A DNA stretch of 64,000 nt, taken from assembly GCF_017744955.1 (NCBI RefSeq), contig NZ_JAGIAG010000002.1, forward strand, positions 434,001 through 498,000, written 5' to 3'. The stretch comes from Dokdonella sp. (GTDB lineage: Bacteria; Pseudomonadota; Gammaproteobacteria; Xanthomonadales; Rhodanobacteraceae). This document shows, one piece after another, positions 29,767 to 38,564 of the stretch (its first letter is position 1; each line of letters begins with the position of its first letter). A program made the position numbers and the translations under genes. The notes beneath the pieces were generated by a model. The model was not told the DNA's origin, did not search any database, and saw nothing but the letters and a program-made list of their open reading frames with translations.

Positions 29767-30504
29767 ATGAGCAACGAACTCCTGATCGGCATCCACGCGG
29801 TCGAGGCCGCGCTGAACCACGACGTCGGCAATCTGGTCGAGCTGTACATCGAGACCGGATCGCAGAACGCGCGCGTGAAGGAGCTCGGCGAACGCGCCCG
29901 CGAACTCGGCGTGAAGCCGCACGCGCGCGATCGCGCCGCGCTGGACCGGATGACCGGCGGCGCCCGTCATCAGGGCGTGGTCGCGCGCTACAACGCGCCG
30001 GCGCCGCTGCCGGAATCGGCATTGGCTGAGCTGGCCGAGAAGGCGGGCGGCGAGGCGCTGTTCCTGGTGCTCGACGGCGTCACCGATCCGCACAACTTCG
30101 GCGCCTGCCTGCGCAGCGCCGAGGCGGCCGGCGTGACCGCGGTGGTGATGCCGAAGGATCGCGCCGTCGGCGTCACCCCGACCGTGCGGCGCGCCTCGGC
30201 CGGCGCGGCCGATCGCGTGCCGATCGTCGCCGCGACCAATCTCGCCCGCACGCTGAAATCGCTGAAGGACGCCGGTGTCTGGCTGGTCGGCCTGGTCGGC
30301 GAGACCGAGCAGTCGATCCATGCGGTCGACCTGAAGGGCCCGATCGCGCTCGTGCTCGGCAGCGAAGGCGAGGGGCTGCGCCGCCTGACGCGCGAGGCCT
30401 GCGATTTCCTCGCGCGCATTCCGATGCGCGGTCAGGTCGAGAGCCTCAACGTGTCGGTCGCGACCGGCATCGTGCTGTTCGAGGCGCTGCGGCAGCGTGC
30501 CTGA
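29767..30504 (+). CDS. rlmB: 23S rRNA (guanosine-2'-O-)-methyltransferase RlmB
   Basis: A SPOUT-class enzyme that methylates G2251 of 23S rRNA in the peptidyltransferase P loop. The 245-residue protein has the N-terminal substrate-binding domain (LIGIHAVEAALNHDVGNLVE) and the three SpoU motifs: LVLDGVTDPHNFGACLRSAE, ALVLGSEGEGLRRL, and SLNVSVATGIVLFE, which build the knotted AdoMet site. The ATG at 29767 fits the family start; an upstream in-frame GTG (29599) would add an Arg-rich extension. The next gene overlaps its stop. Confidence 0.96.
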   Translation: MSNELLIGIHAVEAALNHDVGNLVELYIETGSQNARVKELGERARELGVKPHARDRAALDRMTGGARHQGVVARYNAPAPLPESALAELAEKAGGEALFLVLDGVTDPHNFGACLRSAEAAGVTAVVMPKDRAVGVTPTVRRASAGAADRVPIVAATNLARTLKSLKDAGVWLVGLVGETEQSIHAVDLKGPIALVLGSEGEGLRRLTREACDFLARIPMRGQVESLNVSVATGIVLFEALRQRA

Positions 30505-31627
30505 GCGGGTTCCGAGCGACGGCACGCGCATGCGCGGGCACGTTTTCGGCCTCGATCTCCTGCGCGCGATCGCCATCGCGATGGTGCTGGTTTCGCACGC
30601 GAGTTTTTTCTTCCTGCCGCTCACGCACGATCTTCAGGCCTTCGAGGCCTGGTGGATGCTCGGCCATTTCGGCGTCGAGCTGTTCTTCGTGCTCAGCGGA
30701 TTCCTGATCGGCGGCATCCTCGCCGACCAGGCGCAGGCCGGCGCTCTGGACGTCCGCCGGTTCTGGCTCCGGCGCTGGCTGCGCACCTTGCCGAACTACT
30801 ATCTGTTCCTGCTGATCAACGTCTTGATCGAGCGCTGGGTCAGCGGCACGTGGCCGTCCGCCGCGGCCTATCTGGTGTTCGCGCAGAACCTGGCCTGGCC
30901 GGTGCCGATGTTCTACGTGGAGTCGTGGAGCCTCGCGATCGAGGAGATCTTCTACTTCGTCGCGCCCTTGCTGATCCTCGCGGTGACGCGTGTTCCGTTC
31001 CTGCGCGCCGTTCGGCCGACTGCGCTGGTGCTGTCCGGCATCGCGCTGTTCACGCTGGTGCGCATCGCCTATGTCGCGCACTACCAGCCCGACTGGGACG
31101 AAGGCATCCGCAAGGTGGCGCTCCTGCGGCTCGACGCGATCGCCTACGGCGTCGTCGCGGTGCTGTGGTTCCGCAGCGCCCGGCCGTCGCTGCGGACCGC
31201 GTCGCGCATCGCGCTCCTCGGTACGCTCGGCCTCGCTTTCTGCATCGCCGCCTATCTGCTGCTGCCGCGCGACCAGAGCTTCTTCGCGCGCACGTTCCTG
31301 TTCAACCTGATCTCGATCAGCTTCGCGGCGTTCCTGCCGTTCGCGGCGTTGTGGCAGCGGAGCGGCTGGCCCGGGCTGCTCGATCTGGCGACGCGCAAGC
31401 TCGCGCTGTGGTCGTATGCGCTCTACGTGTGCCAGCTGGCTCTGCTGCGCGTGCTGGTGTCGGGTTTCGGCTGGAAAGGGGACAGCTTCGCCGGCTGCTC
31501 GATGCAGGCGCTGGCCTTCGTCGCGATGGCGATCGCGTTGGCCGCGTTGATCTACCGCGTCTACGAGCGGCCGCTGCTCCGGTGGCGGGACGTCGTCGCG
31601 CCCAAGGCGGCCGGCAACACGGCCTGA
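30497..31627 (+). CDS. Acyltransferase family 3 membrane protein
   Basis: A 376-residue multi-spanning membrane acyltransferase (OafA/YrhL-like). It shows GLDLLRAIAIAMVLVSHASF (catalytic-type histidine), LGHFGVELFFVLSGFLIGGI, RRFWLRRWLRTLPNYYLFL and SWSLAIEEIFYFVAPLLIL. This family moves acyl groups onto surface polysaccharides or lipids. A GTG at 30497 overlaps the rlmB stop; an ATG at 30530 is an equally possible start just before the first motif. Location in the rlmB transcript is probably incidental. The acceptor molecule is unknown. Confidence 0.9.
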   Translation: MPERVPSDGTRMRGHVFGLDLLRAIAIAMVLVSHASFFFLPLTHDLQAFEAWWMLGHFGVELFFVLSGFLIGGILADQAQAGALDVRRFWLRRWLRTLPNYYLFLLINVLIERWVSGTWPSAAAYLVFAQNLAWPVPMFYVESWSLAIEEIFYFVAPLLILAVTRVPFLRAVRPTALVLSGIALFTLVRIAYVAHYQPDWDEGIRKVALLRLDAIAYGVVAVLWFRSARPSLRTASRIALLGTLGLAFCIAAYLLLPRDQSFFARTFLFNLISISFAAFLPFAALWQRSGWPGLLDLATRKLALWSYALYVCQLALLRVLVSGFGWKGDSFAGCSMQALAFVAMAIALAALIYRVYERPLLRWRDVVAPKAAGNTA

Positions 31628-31684
31628 CGGCGCCACGGAGCGCTGTCCGCGACAGCGCTTAACCCTTTTCCCCGGCTTCCGGCG

Positions 31685-32395
31685 ATGATGGAATCGTCAC
31701 TCCCACAGCCGGACATCATGCGCGCAGCCGCCATCACCCCGAGCGACGGAACCTGCCTGGAGCTACTGGACTTCGCGTTCGCGCATCTGCCCTGGCGGGA
31801 GCGCAAGGCGACACGGCCCGCCGTCGTGCAGGAAGTCGCCGACGAGGCGCTGATGACCGCCTACGGTCGCGGCGACTCGCACGCGTTCCGCGCGCTCTAC
31901 CTGCGTTATCACGAGAAGCTGCATCGGTATCTATTGCGCCTCGCGTCGCATGCGGACGAAGCCGAGGAAGTGTTCCAGGAGGTCTGGATCTCGATCATTC
32001 GCGGCCGCGAGCGCTACGAGCCGCGCGCGCCGTTCGCCGCCTGGCTGTTCTCGATCGCGCACCGGCGTGCGACCGATCGTTGGCGCGAACTCGGCCGGCA
32101 TGCGCCGGACGCGCACCATCGCGCCGACGGCGACGCCGACGCGTGGGAGGAACTGCTGCCGCCGGTCACGCTGACGCCGGAGCGCAGCAGCGGCAACGAG
32201 GCGCTCGGCCAGGCGCTGCTCGACGCCATCCAGCAGCTGCCGCTGCCGCAGCGCGAGGCGTTCCTGATGAAGGCCGAGGGCGACCTGAGCCTCGAGGACA
32301 TCGCCACGGCGACCGGCGTTTCGCGCGAGACCGTCAAGAGCCGGCTGCGCTACGCGCAGAATCGGCTGCGGGCGGCACTGGAGGAATGGCGATGA
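31685..32395 (+). CDS. ECF RNA polymerase sigma factor
   Basis: A 236-residue sigma factor with an unusually long N-terminal leader of about 50 residues before region 2. Region 2: DSHAFRALYLRYHEKLHRYLLRLASHADEAEEVFQEVWIS, FAAWLFSIAHRRATDRWREL. Region 4: LPLPQREAFLMKAEGDLSLE, then DIATATGVSRETVKSRLRYA. ATGs at 31685, 31688 and 31718 are all possible. It overlaps the anti-sigma-like gene by four bases (ATGA), the classic sigma/anti-sigma coupling. Confidence 0.92.
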   Translation: MMESSLPQPDIMRAAAITPSDGTCLELLDFAFAHLPWRERKATRPAVVQEVADEALMTAYGRGDSHAFRALYLRYHEKLHRYLLRLASHADEAEEVFQEVWISIIRGRERYEPRAPFAAWLFSIAHRRATDRWRELGRHAPDAHHRADGDADAWEELLPPVTLTPERSSGNEALGQALLDAIQQLPLPQREAFLMKAEGDLSLEDIATATGVSRETVKSRLRYAQNRLRAALEEWR

Positions 32396-32748
32396 ACGAC
32401 GACTCGATCGACGATCTGGTCGCGCTCTACCGGCGCAGCGCACGCGAAGCGCCGGCGGCGCGCGTCGACGCGCACATCCTGCGCACCGCCGCGCGCACGC
32501 ACGCCGCGCGCGGCGCCTGGATCTGGAAGGCGGCGGCGCTCGCCGCCAGCGTGCTGATCGGAATCGTCTGCTACGTGTTGCGGGTTTCGCCGCCACCGCC
32601 GCCGCCGATGGCGAGCGCGGCCGCCGGATACGACGAGGGGCGCATCGCCGCCTACCTGATGCGCATGGACGTCGGTCCGCCGCGTTCTCCCGTCGCGCAA
32701 TACCTGCTGACCCATGCGTCGCGGGCGACCTTCCTGGCCGACGAGTGA
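32392..32748 (+). CDS. Probable membrane anti-sigma factor
   Basis: A 118-residue single-pass membrane protein. It has a cytoplasmic N-terminus (MNDDSIDDLVALYRRSAREA), a transmembrane helix at about 44-63 (IWKAAALAASVLIGIVCYVL), a proline run, and an external tail (DEGRIAAYLMRMDVGPPRSP). It is coupled to the ECF sigma gene by a four-base overlap, so an anti-sigma role is inferred from context. There is no zinc-binding HxxxCxxC motif, so it is not a ZAS-type anti-sigma. Confidence 0.75.
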   Translation: MNDDSIDDLVALYRRSAREAPAARVDAHILRTAARTHAARGAWIWKAAALAASVLIGIVCYVLRVSPPPPPPMASAAAGYDEGRIAAYLMRMDVGPPRSPVAQYLLTHASRATFLADE

Positions 32749-32784
32749 CGTCGACTTCTTCCCATCCGAACTGGAGAAACGATC

Positions 32785-33351
32785 GTGAAGAAATCCCTCT
32801 GCCTGGCGTGGTTGATCGGCTGCGCGCTGGCCGGCGCAGCCCACGCCGACATCCCCGCCGGCTGGAGCGCCACCGGTTCGGCCGCCAGAGACTACGAGAT
32901 GGGCAGCGTGGCCGGAAAACGCCATCCGGGCGACAAGAGCGGCTTCATTCGCGCCAAGGGCGACAGCGCCGGTTTCGGCACCATGGCGCAGATGATCGAC
33001 GCCGAAGCGTATCGCGGCAAACGCGTGCGCCTGTCCGGCTTCCTGCGCACGGAGCAGGCCGGCAGGGGCCAGATGTGGATGCGCGTCGACGGTGCCGGCG
33101 AGCGCTCGCTGGGCTTCGACAACATGGACGATCGCGCGCTGGTCGGCGACACCGATTGGAAGCGCTACGAGATCGTGCTCGACGTGCCGGACGGCGCGAT
33201 CGACATCGCGTTCGGTTTTCTGCTGTCGGGCAAGGGCGAGATCTGGGCCGACGATTTCCAGCTCGAGGTGGTCGGTCCGGACGTGCCGGTCACCGGCGGG
33301 AACCTGCGCAAGCTCACTCGCGAGCCGGTGAATCTCGACTTTTCGCAGTGA
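32785..33351 (+). CDS. Secreted protein with galactose-binding-like fold
   Basis: A 188-residue protein with signal peptide KKSLCLAWLIGCALAGAAHA (GTG start; GGAG eight bases upstream). The mature part reads as one beta-sandwich: GSAARDYEMGSV, SGFIRAKGDSAGFGTMAQMI, YRGKRVRLSGFLRTEQ, GQMWMRVDG, DWKRYEIVLDVPDGAIDIAF, GEIWADDFQLEVV. This pattern is seen in carbohydrate-binding or DUF-type domains attached to AraC regulators and esterases. It lies 36 bp downstream of the anti-sigma gene and before a terminator, so it is probably part of the ECF operon. Ligand unknown. Confidence 0.75.
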   Translation: MKKSLCLAWLIGCALAGAAHADIPAGWSATGSAARDYEMGSVAGKRHPGDKSGFIRAKGDSAGFGTMAQMIDAEAYRGKRVRLSGFLRTEQAGRGQMWMRVDGAGERSLGFDNMDDRALVGDTDWKRYEIVLDVPDGAIDIAFGFLLSGKGEIWADDFQLEVVGPDVPVTGGNLRKLTREPVNLDFSQ

Positions 33352-33387
33352 CGCGCCAGGGCGGCGAATCGGCTCGCTCCGTCGACG

Positions 33388-33415
33388 AAAAAGCCGCCTT
33401 TTCGGGCGGCTTTTT
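33388..33415. terminator. Bidirectional intrinsic terminator
   Basis: AAAAAGCCGCC (33388-33398), loop TTTTCG, GGCGGCTTTTT (33405-33415). An 11-bp stem with T-runs on both strands, between the ECF operon (plus) and phoU (minus). It ends both. Confidence 0.95.
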
Positions 33416-33528
33416 CGTTGGTCCGCATGGAGCCTTCTGCGTGCGTCGTCGCGAACGGGCGGGCGCGGAGGTGGCGGCGCGAGCGAGATCCCGGCGTGGG
33501 CTCCGCTCCCGTCGCGCGCCCGTCCGCT

Positions 33529-34260
33529 TCAGCGCGGATCGTCGACCGGCAGCAGCGAAGACGTCGTGTCGCCCTTGCGGCGCACCTGCGCGATGTGCGC
33601 GCCGTGCACGAGGAAGTAGACGTTCTCGGCGATGTTCGTCGCGTGGTCGCCGATGCGCTCGAGGTTCTTCGCCATGAAGAGGAGATGCGTGCACGGCGTG
33701 ATGTTGCGCGGATCTTCCATCATGTAGGTGAGCAGTTCGCGGAACAGGCCGGTGTACTGCTCGTCGAGTTCCTCGTCGCGCGTCCAGGCGTCGAGCGCGC
33801 GGTCGGCATCGTTGTCGCGGTAGGCGGCGAGCACTTCGCGCACGAGGTTCTCGGCCAGGCGCGCCAGGCGCGGCAGCGCGTAGGCCAGCTGCACCGGCGC
33901 CGACTGGTTCAGCACAATCGAGCGCTTGGCCACGTTCGCCGCGTAGTCGCCGATGCGCTCGATGTCGGCGGCGATGCGCAGCGCCGCCAGGATCTCGCGC
34001 AGGTCGCGCGCCATCGGCTGGCGCAGCGCGAGCAGGCGCACGACGTCGTGGCTGACGTCGTGTTCGAGTGTGTCGATCGCCGCGTCGGACTGCACGACCT
34101 TGCGCGCGGAGTCGCTGTCGCGTTCGAGCACCGCGTCGATCGCGGCGTCGAGCTGGGCGAGCGCGATCTCGCCCATGCGCTGGATCTCGCCGGTCAGGCG
34201 GTTGAGTTCCTCGTCGTAGCTCTTGACGATGTGTTCGCTGGTGGGGGCGTTTGCGTTCAT
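33529..34260 (-). CDS. phoU: Phosphate-signalling protein PhoU
   Basis: A cytoplasmic negative regulator that links the Pst transporter to PhoR and limits Pho-regulon output under phosphate excess. The 243-residue protein has two PhoU helical repeats with metal-binding signatures: LREILAALRIAADIERIGDYAANVAK and HLLFMAKNLERIGDHATNIAENVY. It is the last gene of the minus-strand pstSCAB-phoU operon. The ATG at 34258-34260 is separated from pstB by 88 bp that form a large heptad-repeat hairpin. Confidence 0.97.
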   Translation of the reverse strand: MNANAPTSEHIVKSYDEELNRLTGEIQRMGEIALAQLDAAIDAVLERDSDSARKVVQSDAAIDTLEHDVSHDVVRLLALRQPMARDLREILAALRIAADIERIGDYAANVAKRSIVLNQSAPVQLAYALPRLARLAENLVREVLAAYRDNDADRALDAWTRDEELDEQYTGLFRELLTYMMEDPRNITPCTHLLFMAKNLERIGDHATNIAENVYFLVHGAHIAQVRRKGDTTSSLLPVDDPR

Positions 34261-34271
34261 TGGGATCTCTT

Positions 34272-34341
34272 GAGCGGTGAGCGGTGAGCGGTGAGCGGAG
34301 GAGGCGAGCTTTTTCCGCTCACCGCTCACCGCTGCCCGCTC
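34272..34341. repeat. Heptad-repeat hairpin between pstB and phoU
   Basis: Four tandem heptads (GAGCGGT at 34272, 34279, 34286; GAGCGGA at 34293) face four complementary heptads (TCCGCTC 34314, ACCGCTC 34321, ACCGCTG 34328, CCCGCTC 34335). The whole folds as a 28-bp stem with two mismatches and a 14-base loop. No T-run follows. It starts eight bases after the pstB stop codon (minus strand) and ends 12 bases before the phoU ATG. It could reduce readthrough, protect pstSCAB mRNA or mask phoU translation. Confidence 0.92.
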
Positions 34342-34348
34342 ACGACGA

Positions 34349-35173
34349 TTAGCCGAACCTGCCGGTGATGTAGTCCTCGGTCTGCTTCTTGGTCGGCTTC
34401 GTGAACAGCGTTTCGGTAGCGCCGAATTCGACCAGCTCGCCGAGATACATGAACGCGGTGAAGTCCGAGCAGCGGGCGGCCTGCTGCATGTTGTGCGTCA
34501 CGATCGCGATCGTGTAGTGGTCCTTCAGCTCGGAGATCAGCTGCTCGATCTTGCCGGTGGCGATCGGATCGAGCGCCGAGGTCGGCTCGTCGAGCAGGAT
34601 CACTTCCGGACGCAGCGCGATCGCGCGCGCGATGCACAAGCGCTGCTGCTGGCCGCCGGAGAGGCCGAGCGCGCTCTGCTTGAGCTTGTCCTTCACCTCG
34701 CCCCACAGCGCGCCCTGCGTCAGCGCCAGCTCGACGCGCGCGTCCATCTCGGCGCGCGACAGCTTCTCGTAGTGGCGGATCGCGTAGGCGATGTTGTCGT
34801 AGATCGACATCGGGAACGGCACCGGCTTCTGGAACACCATGCCGACCTTCGAGCGCAGCCGGTTCAGCGGATACTTCGGATCGAGGATGTTCTCGCCGTC
34901 GAGCAGCACTTCGCCCTTCGCCTCGAGCTTGGGATAGATCGAGTAGATGCGGTTGAAGATGCGCAGCAGGGTCGACTTGCCGCAGCCGGACGGGCCGATC
35001 AGCGCGGTGACGCGCTTCTCGGCGATGTTGAAGTTGACGTCCTTCAGCGCGTGGAAGCCGTTGTAGAAGAAGTTCAGATTGCGGGCGGCCATCTTGGTCG
35101 CGCCGGCCGGCGCGACCTCGCGGCCGGTGGCGCCGACGATCGGCGTGGCGATGGCGAGGCGGGCGTCAGTCAT
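34349..35173 (-). CDS. pstB: Phosphate ABC transporter ATP-binding protein
   Basis: The ATPase of the high-affinity phosphate importer. The 274-residue protein has Walker [10 protein letters not shown], the Q-loop region [18 protein letters not shown], signature [14 protein letters not shown], Walker [13 protein letters not shown] and the H-loop [23 protein letters not shown] and [19 protein letters not shown] are PstB hallmarks. The ATG at 35171-35173 overlaps the pstA stop by eight bases. The N-terminus carries about 20 extra residues compared with short PstBs. Confidence 0.97.
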   Translation of the reverse strand: MTDARLAIATPIVGATGREVAPAGATKMAARNLNFFYNGFHALKDVNFNIAEKRVTALIGPSGCGKSTLLRIFNRIYSIYPKLEAKGEVLLDGENILDPKYPLNRLRSKVGMVFQKPVPFPMSIYDNIAYAIRHYEKLSRAEMDARVELALTQGALWGEVKDKLKQSALGLSGGQQQRLCIARAIALRPEVILLDEPTSALDPIATGKIEQLISELKDHYTIAIVTHNMQQAARCSDFTAFMYLGELVEFGATETLFTKPTKKQTEDYITGRFG

Positions 35174-36062
35174 GGCTGGTCTTGTTCCTGAGCAGGATGG
35201 CGCGGGCGAGCAGGCTGAGCAGAAGCACGAAGACCGTGAGCACGAGCGCACCGGCCCAGGCCAGCGTCTGCCACGATTCGTACGGGCTGCCGACGAACTG
35301 GTACATCACCACCGGCACGCTGGCCATCGGCTTGAGCAGATCGGTGCTCCAGTACTGGTTGCCGAAGGCGGTGAACAGCAGCGGCGCGGTCTCGCCGGTG
35401 ATGCGCGCGAGCGCGAGCAGGATGCCGGTGACGATGCCGGGCAGCGCGGCGCGGTAGAGCACCTGCATGGTGACCTTCCACTGCGGCACGCCGAGCGACA
35501 GCGCGGCCTCGCGCATCTGGCCCGGCACCAGGCGCAGCATTTCGTCGGTGGTGCGTACGACCACCGGAATCACCAGCAGGGCGAGCGCGATCGCGCCTGC
35601 CAGCGCCGAGTACTGCTTGAACTGCATCACGATCACGATCGCGACGAACAGGCCGATCACGATCGACGGCGCGGAGATCAGGATGTCGTTGATGAAGCGC
35701 GTGACGGTGCCGATGCGCTTGTTGCCGGCGTATTCGGCCAACCAGGTGCCGGCGGCGACGCCGAGCAGCGAGCCGATCACGATCGCGATCAGGCAGATCA
35801 CCGCGCTGCCGAAGAACGCGTTGAGCAGGCCTCCGGCCGACATCGGCGCCGGGGTCATCTTGGTGAACAGGTCGAGATTGACGCCTTTCAGGCCGTAGCT
35901 GAGCGTCGTCCACAGGATCCAGAACAGGAACACCAGGCCGAACAGCGCCGCCGCGCAGCCGAGCACGAGCGCGAGGCGGTTGACCACGGTGCGGCGGAAG
36001 TACAACCGGCGCTCGACGGCGGCCTTGCCGGCGTCGGGAGCGGGGATGACGGCGGAATTCAT
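35166..36062 (-). CDS. pstA: Phosphate ABC transporter permease PstA
   Basis: An inner-membrane permease of 298 residues and about six transmembrane helices (first [20 protein letters not shown]). It has [17 protein letters not shown], the EAA-type coupling loop [20 protein letters not shown] and [20 protein letters not shown], all typical of PstA. It overlaps pstC at its start (four bases) and pstB at its end (eight bases), showing tight translational coupling. Confidence 0.96.
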   Translation of the reverse strand: MNSAVIPAPDAGKAAVERRLYFRRTVVNRLALVLGCAAALFGLVFLFWILWTTLSYGLKGVNLDLFTKMTPAPMSAGGLLNAFFGSAVICLIAIVIGSLLGVAAGTWLAEYAGNKRIGTVTRFINDILISAPSIVIGLFVAIVIVMQFKQYSALAGAIALALLVIPVVVRTTDEMLRLVPGQMREAALSLGVPQWKVTMQVLYRAALPGIVTGILLALARITGETAPLLFTAFGNQYWSTDLLKPMASVPVVMYQFVGSPYESWQTLAWAGALVLTVFVLLLSLLARAILLRNKTSHD

Positions 36063-37048
36063 GCGTTGCCTTCCTTGCGCGACAGGCGCAGCAGCATCAG
36101 GCGGGCGGCGGCCAGCACGATGAAGGTGACTACGAACAACACGAAGCCGAGCAGCAGCAGCGAGGAGCGGTGCAGGCCGGTCGACTCGTTGAAGTCGTTG
36201 GCGATCAGGGCGGCGATCGTCGTGCTCGGCTCGAGCAGCGACGGGGTGAACTTGACCGAGTTGCCGACCAGATAGGCGACCGCCATCGTCTCGCCGAGCG
36301 CGCGGCCGAAACCGAGGAACACGCCGCCGACCACTGCGGTGCGCGTGTACGGCAGCACGATGTCCCAGACCACTTCCCACTTGGTCGAGCCGAGCGCGTA
36401 GGCCGATTCCTTCAGGCGCGTCGGCACGGTCAGGAACACTTCGCGCATCACCGAGGAGATGAACGGAATCACCATGATCGCGAGCACGAAGCCGGCGGTC
36501 AGCATGCCGATGCCGAGCGGCGGGCCGGTGAACAGTGGGCCGATCAGCGGCCAGCTGCCGAGGTGATCGTTGAGCCACGGCGCGACGTGCTCGCCGACCA
36601 GCGGCACGAACACGAACAGGCCCCACATGCCGTAGATGATCGACGGGATGCCGGCGAGCAGCTCGATCGCCGAGGCGACCGGGCCGCGCAGCCAGTTCGG
36701 CGCGATTTCGGTCAGGAACAGCGCGATGCCGAAGCTGACCGGCACCGCGATCAGCATCGCGATGAGCGCGCTGACCAGCGTGCCGTAGATCGGAATCAGC
36801 GCGCCGAATTTCTGGTTGACCGGATCCCATTCGGCGGAGAAGAAGAAGCCGATGCCGAACTGGGCGAGCGCTTCGCGGCCGCCCCACAGCATCGACAGCG
36901 CGATGCCGATCAGGGTGACCAGCACGAAGATGCCCGCTGCGGCGAGCAGGCCGCGGAACAGCTTGTCGGCGCGGGCGTCGCGCTCGGCGCGCCGGCTCGC
37001 ATCGATGACGGCGGCGGGCAGGGCGGCGGCAGGCGAGGAAGCGGCCAT
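36059..37048 (-). CDS. pstC: Phosphate ABC transporter permease PstC
   Basis: The partner permease, 329 residues. It has the N-terminal helix FRGLLAAAGIFVLVTLIGIA, the periplasmic FFFSAEWDPVNQKFGALIPI segment typical of PstC, and a coupling loop LKESAYALGSTKWEVVWDIV. GRALGETMAVAYLVGN is also typical. The ATG at 37046-37048 has AAGGA upstream; the GTG just before it is less likely. It is followed by pstA with a four-base overlap. Confidence 0.96.
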   Translation of the reverse strand: MAASSPAAALPAAVIDASRRAERDARADKLFRGLLAAAGIFVLVTLIGIALSMLWGGREALAQFGIGFFFSAEWDPVNQKFGALIPIYGTLVSALIAMLIAVPVSFGIALFLTEIAPNWLRGPVASAIELLAGIPSIIYGMWGLFVFVPLVGEHVAPWLNDHLGSWPLIGPLFTGPPLGIGMLTAGFVLAIMVIPFISSVMREVFLTVPTRLKESAYALGSTKWEVVWDIVLPYTRTAVVGGVFLGFGRALGETMAVAYLVGNSVKFTPSLLEPSTTIAALIANDFNESTGLHRSSLLLLGFVLFVVTFIVLAAARLMLLRLSRKEGNA

Positions 37049-37137
37049 CACTCGATCCTTAGGAGATATCCGGACAAAGACGCGCGCATCGTCGGGATGC
37101 GCGCGTCGGCGTTGCGGTCGTCAGCAGCAGCGGACGA

Positions 37138-38160
37138 TCAGAGCTTCACTTCCGCCTGCCAGTAGGCTTCGATCTGCTCGACCAGCGACTTCGGCAGCGG
37201 CACGTAGTCCAGCTCCTCGGCCTGCTTGGCGCCGTTCTCGTAGGCCCACTTGAAGAAGTCGAGCACCGACTTGGCTGCGGCCGAATCCTTCGGCTGCTTG
37301 TAGACCAGGATGAAGTTGGTCGCGGTGATCGGCCAGGAGTTCTCGCCCGGCGCGTTGGTGATGACCAGGTGGAAGTCCTTCGCGTTCTTCCAGTCGGCGC
37401 TGGCGGCCGCGGCCTGGAAGCTGGCCAGGCTCGGCAGCACGAACTGGCCGGCCGAGTTCTGCAGCGCGGTGTAGGTCATCTTGTTCTGCAGCGCGTAGGC
37501 GAGTTCGACGTAGCCGATCGAGCCCTTGATCTGCTTCACGTAGGCGGCGACGCCTTCGTTGCCCTTGCCGCCGACGCCGACCGGCCACGACACCGTGGTG
37601 CCTTCACCGGCCTTCGACTTCCACTCCGGCGAGACCTTCGACAGATAGTTGGTGAAGTTGAACGTGGTGCCCGAACCGTCCGAGCGGTGCACGACGGTGA
37701 TGTTCGCGTCGGCCAGCGTCACGCCCGGGTTGACCTGCGCGATCGCCGGGTCGTTCCACTTCTTGATCTTGCCCTGGTAGATGTCGGCGAGCAGCGGGCC
37801 GGTGAACTTCAGCTTGCCGGCTTCGACGCCTTCGACGTTGACGACCGGCACGACGCCGCCGATGACCGACGGGAACTGCGCCAGGCCGGCTTCGTCGAGT
37901 TCCTGCGGGGTCAGCGGCTTGTCCGACGAACCGAACGACACGGTGCCGGCCTTGATCTGCGTGATGCCGCCGCCGGAGCCGATCGACTGGTAGTTGATCT
38001 TGTTGCCGGTCGCGTTGTTGTAGCTGTCCGACCACTTCGACAGGATCGGATAGATGAAGGTGGCGCCAGCGCCGGTGATGTCGGCGGCCTGCGCGGAGGC
38101 GGCCCCGAGGACGGTCGCCAGACCAACGGCGACGAAGCGGGTCTTGATCGAGGTGAGCAC
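37138..38160 (-). CDS. pstS: Periplasmic phosphate-binding protein PstS
   Basis: High-affinity periplasmic phosphate receptor. The 340-residue precursor begins at a GTG (38158-38160) seven bases after GAGGAG. The signal peptide runs LTSIKTRFVAVGLATVLGAASAQA, followed by ADITGAGATFIYPIL. Phosphate-binding residues are recognisable in GAGATF, GSSDKPL and HRSDGSGTTFNFTNYLS. It is the first gene of pstSCAB-phoU and is preceded by a candidate Pho box, so it should be induced by phosphate starvation through PhoBR. Confidence 0.97.
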   Translation of the reverse strand: MLTSIKTRFVAVGLATVLGAASAQAADITGAGATFIYPILSKWSDSYNNATGNKINYQSIGSGGGITQIKAGTVSFGSSDKPLTPQELDEAGLAQFPSVIGGVVPVVNVEGVEAGKLKFTGPLLADIYQGKIKKWNDPAIAQVNPGVTLADANITVVHRSDGSGTTFNFTNYLSKVSPEWKSKAGEGTTVSWPVGVGGKGNEGVAAYVKQIKGSIGYVELAYALQNKMTYTALQNSAGQFVLPSLASFQAAAASADWKNAKDFHLVITNAPGENSWPITATNFILVYKQPKDSAAAKSVLDFFKWAYENGAKQAEELDYVPLPKSLVEQIEAYWQAEVKL

Positions 38161-38259
38161 GCGGAGACTCCTCAAAGCAGTGGGAAAGCGAAGGCGGCTC
38201 GGAACCCGTTCAGGGTCCGGCCGGCTCCGCGCTTTGTAGGCCCGCGAGATTGCGAAACG

Positions 38260-38277
38260 ATGAGAGTTTTATTTCAG
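38260..38277 (-). promoter_or_regulatory. Candidate Pho box upstream of pstS
   Basis: On the minus strand CTGAAAT-AAAA-CTCTCAT matches the PhoB consensus CTGTCAT-A(A/T)A(A/T)-CTGTCA(T/C): 5 of 7 and 6 of 7 positions, with the AT-rich 4-bp spacer. It lies 100 bp upstream of the pstS start, a suitable distance. Direct repeats at 11-bp phase are how PhoB binds. Confidence 0.7.
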
Positions 38278-38481
38278 TAATGTTGCATCGGTGCGCTCGG
38301 TCACAGATTCGTCCGGTGCGGTTTCTTCGAGATCAATGACTTGCGACCGTTTCGTCGGGGATTGCAATATGACGGCAACCCACGCGTCCGGCCTATCGGA
38401 TGCCGTGCCGATGCCGAAAATGAAGGTCGTTCGAGGCACGATCCGGCTCCCGTTCGCGACGACCAGGCACGCACTTGCGAG

Positions 38482-38507
38482 AAAAGAGGCGGGGTTTCCC
38501 CCGCCTC
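38482..38507 (-). terminator. Intrinsic terminator of the secreted propeller protein gene
   Basis: GAGGCGGGG (38486-38494) pairs with CCCCGCCTC (38499-38507) around four bases. On the minus strand TTTT (38485-38482) follows. A perfect 9-bp stem, 58 bp past the stop codon at 38565. Confidence 0.93.
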
Positions 38508-38564
38508 GAAACGACACATGCCGGCTTCTTCAGGCGATCGGGATCGCCGCTGCGGCGCCCGCCG

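Larger units (their letters stand above)
38161..38564. other. Intergenic region upstream of pstS
   Basis: 404 bp with no supported gene. It holds the pstS leader, a Pho-box-like site at 38260-38277 and the terminator of the upstream minus-strand gene (38482-38507). The section 38280-38480 shows nothing I recognise. Confidence 0.6.

Noticed and set aside
34272..34341. Possible small CRISPR or VNTR array.
   Set aside because: Repeats are 7 bp with no spacers and form one inverted structure; no cas genes nearby.
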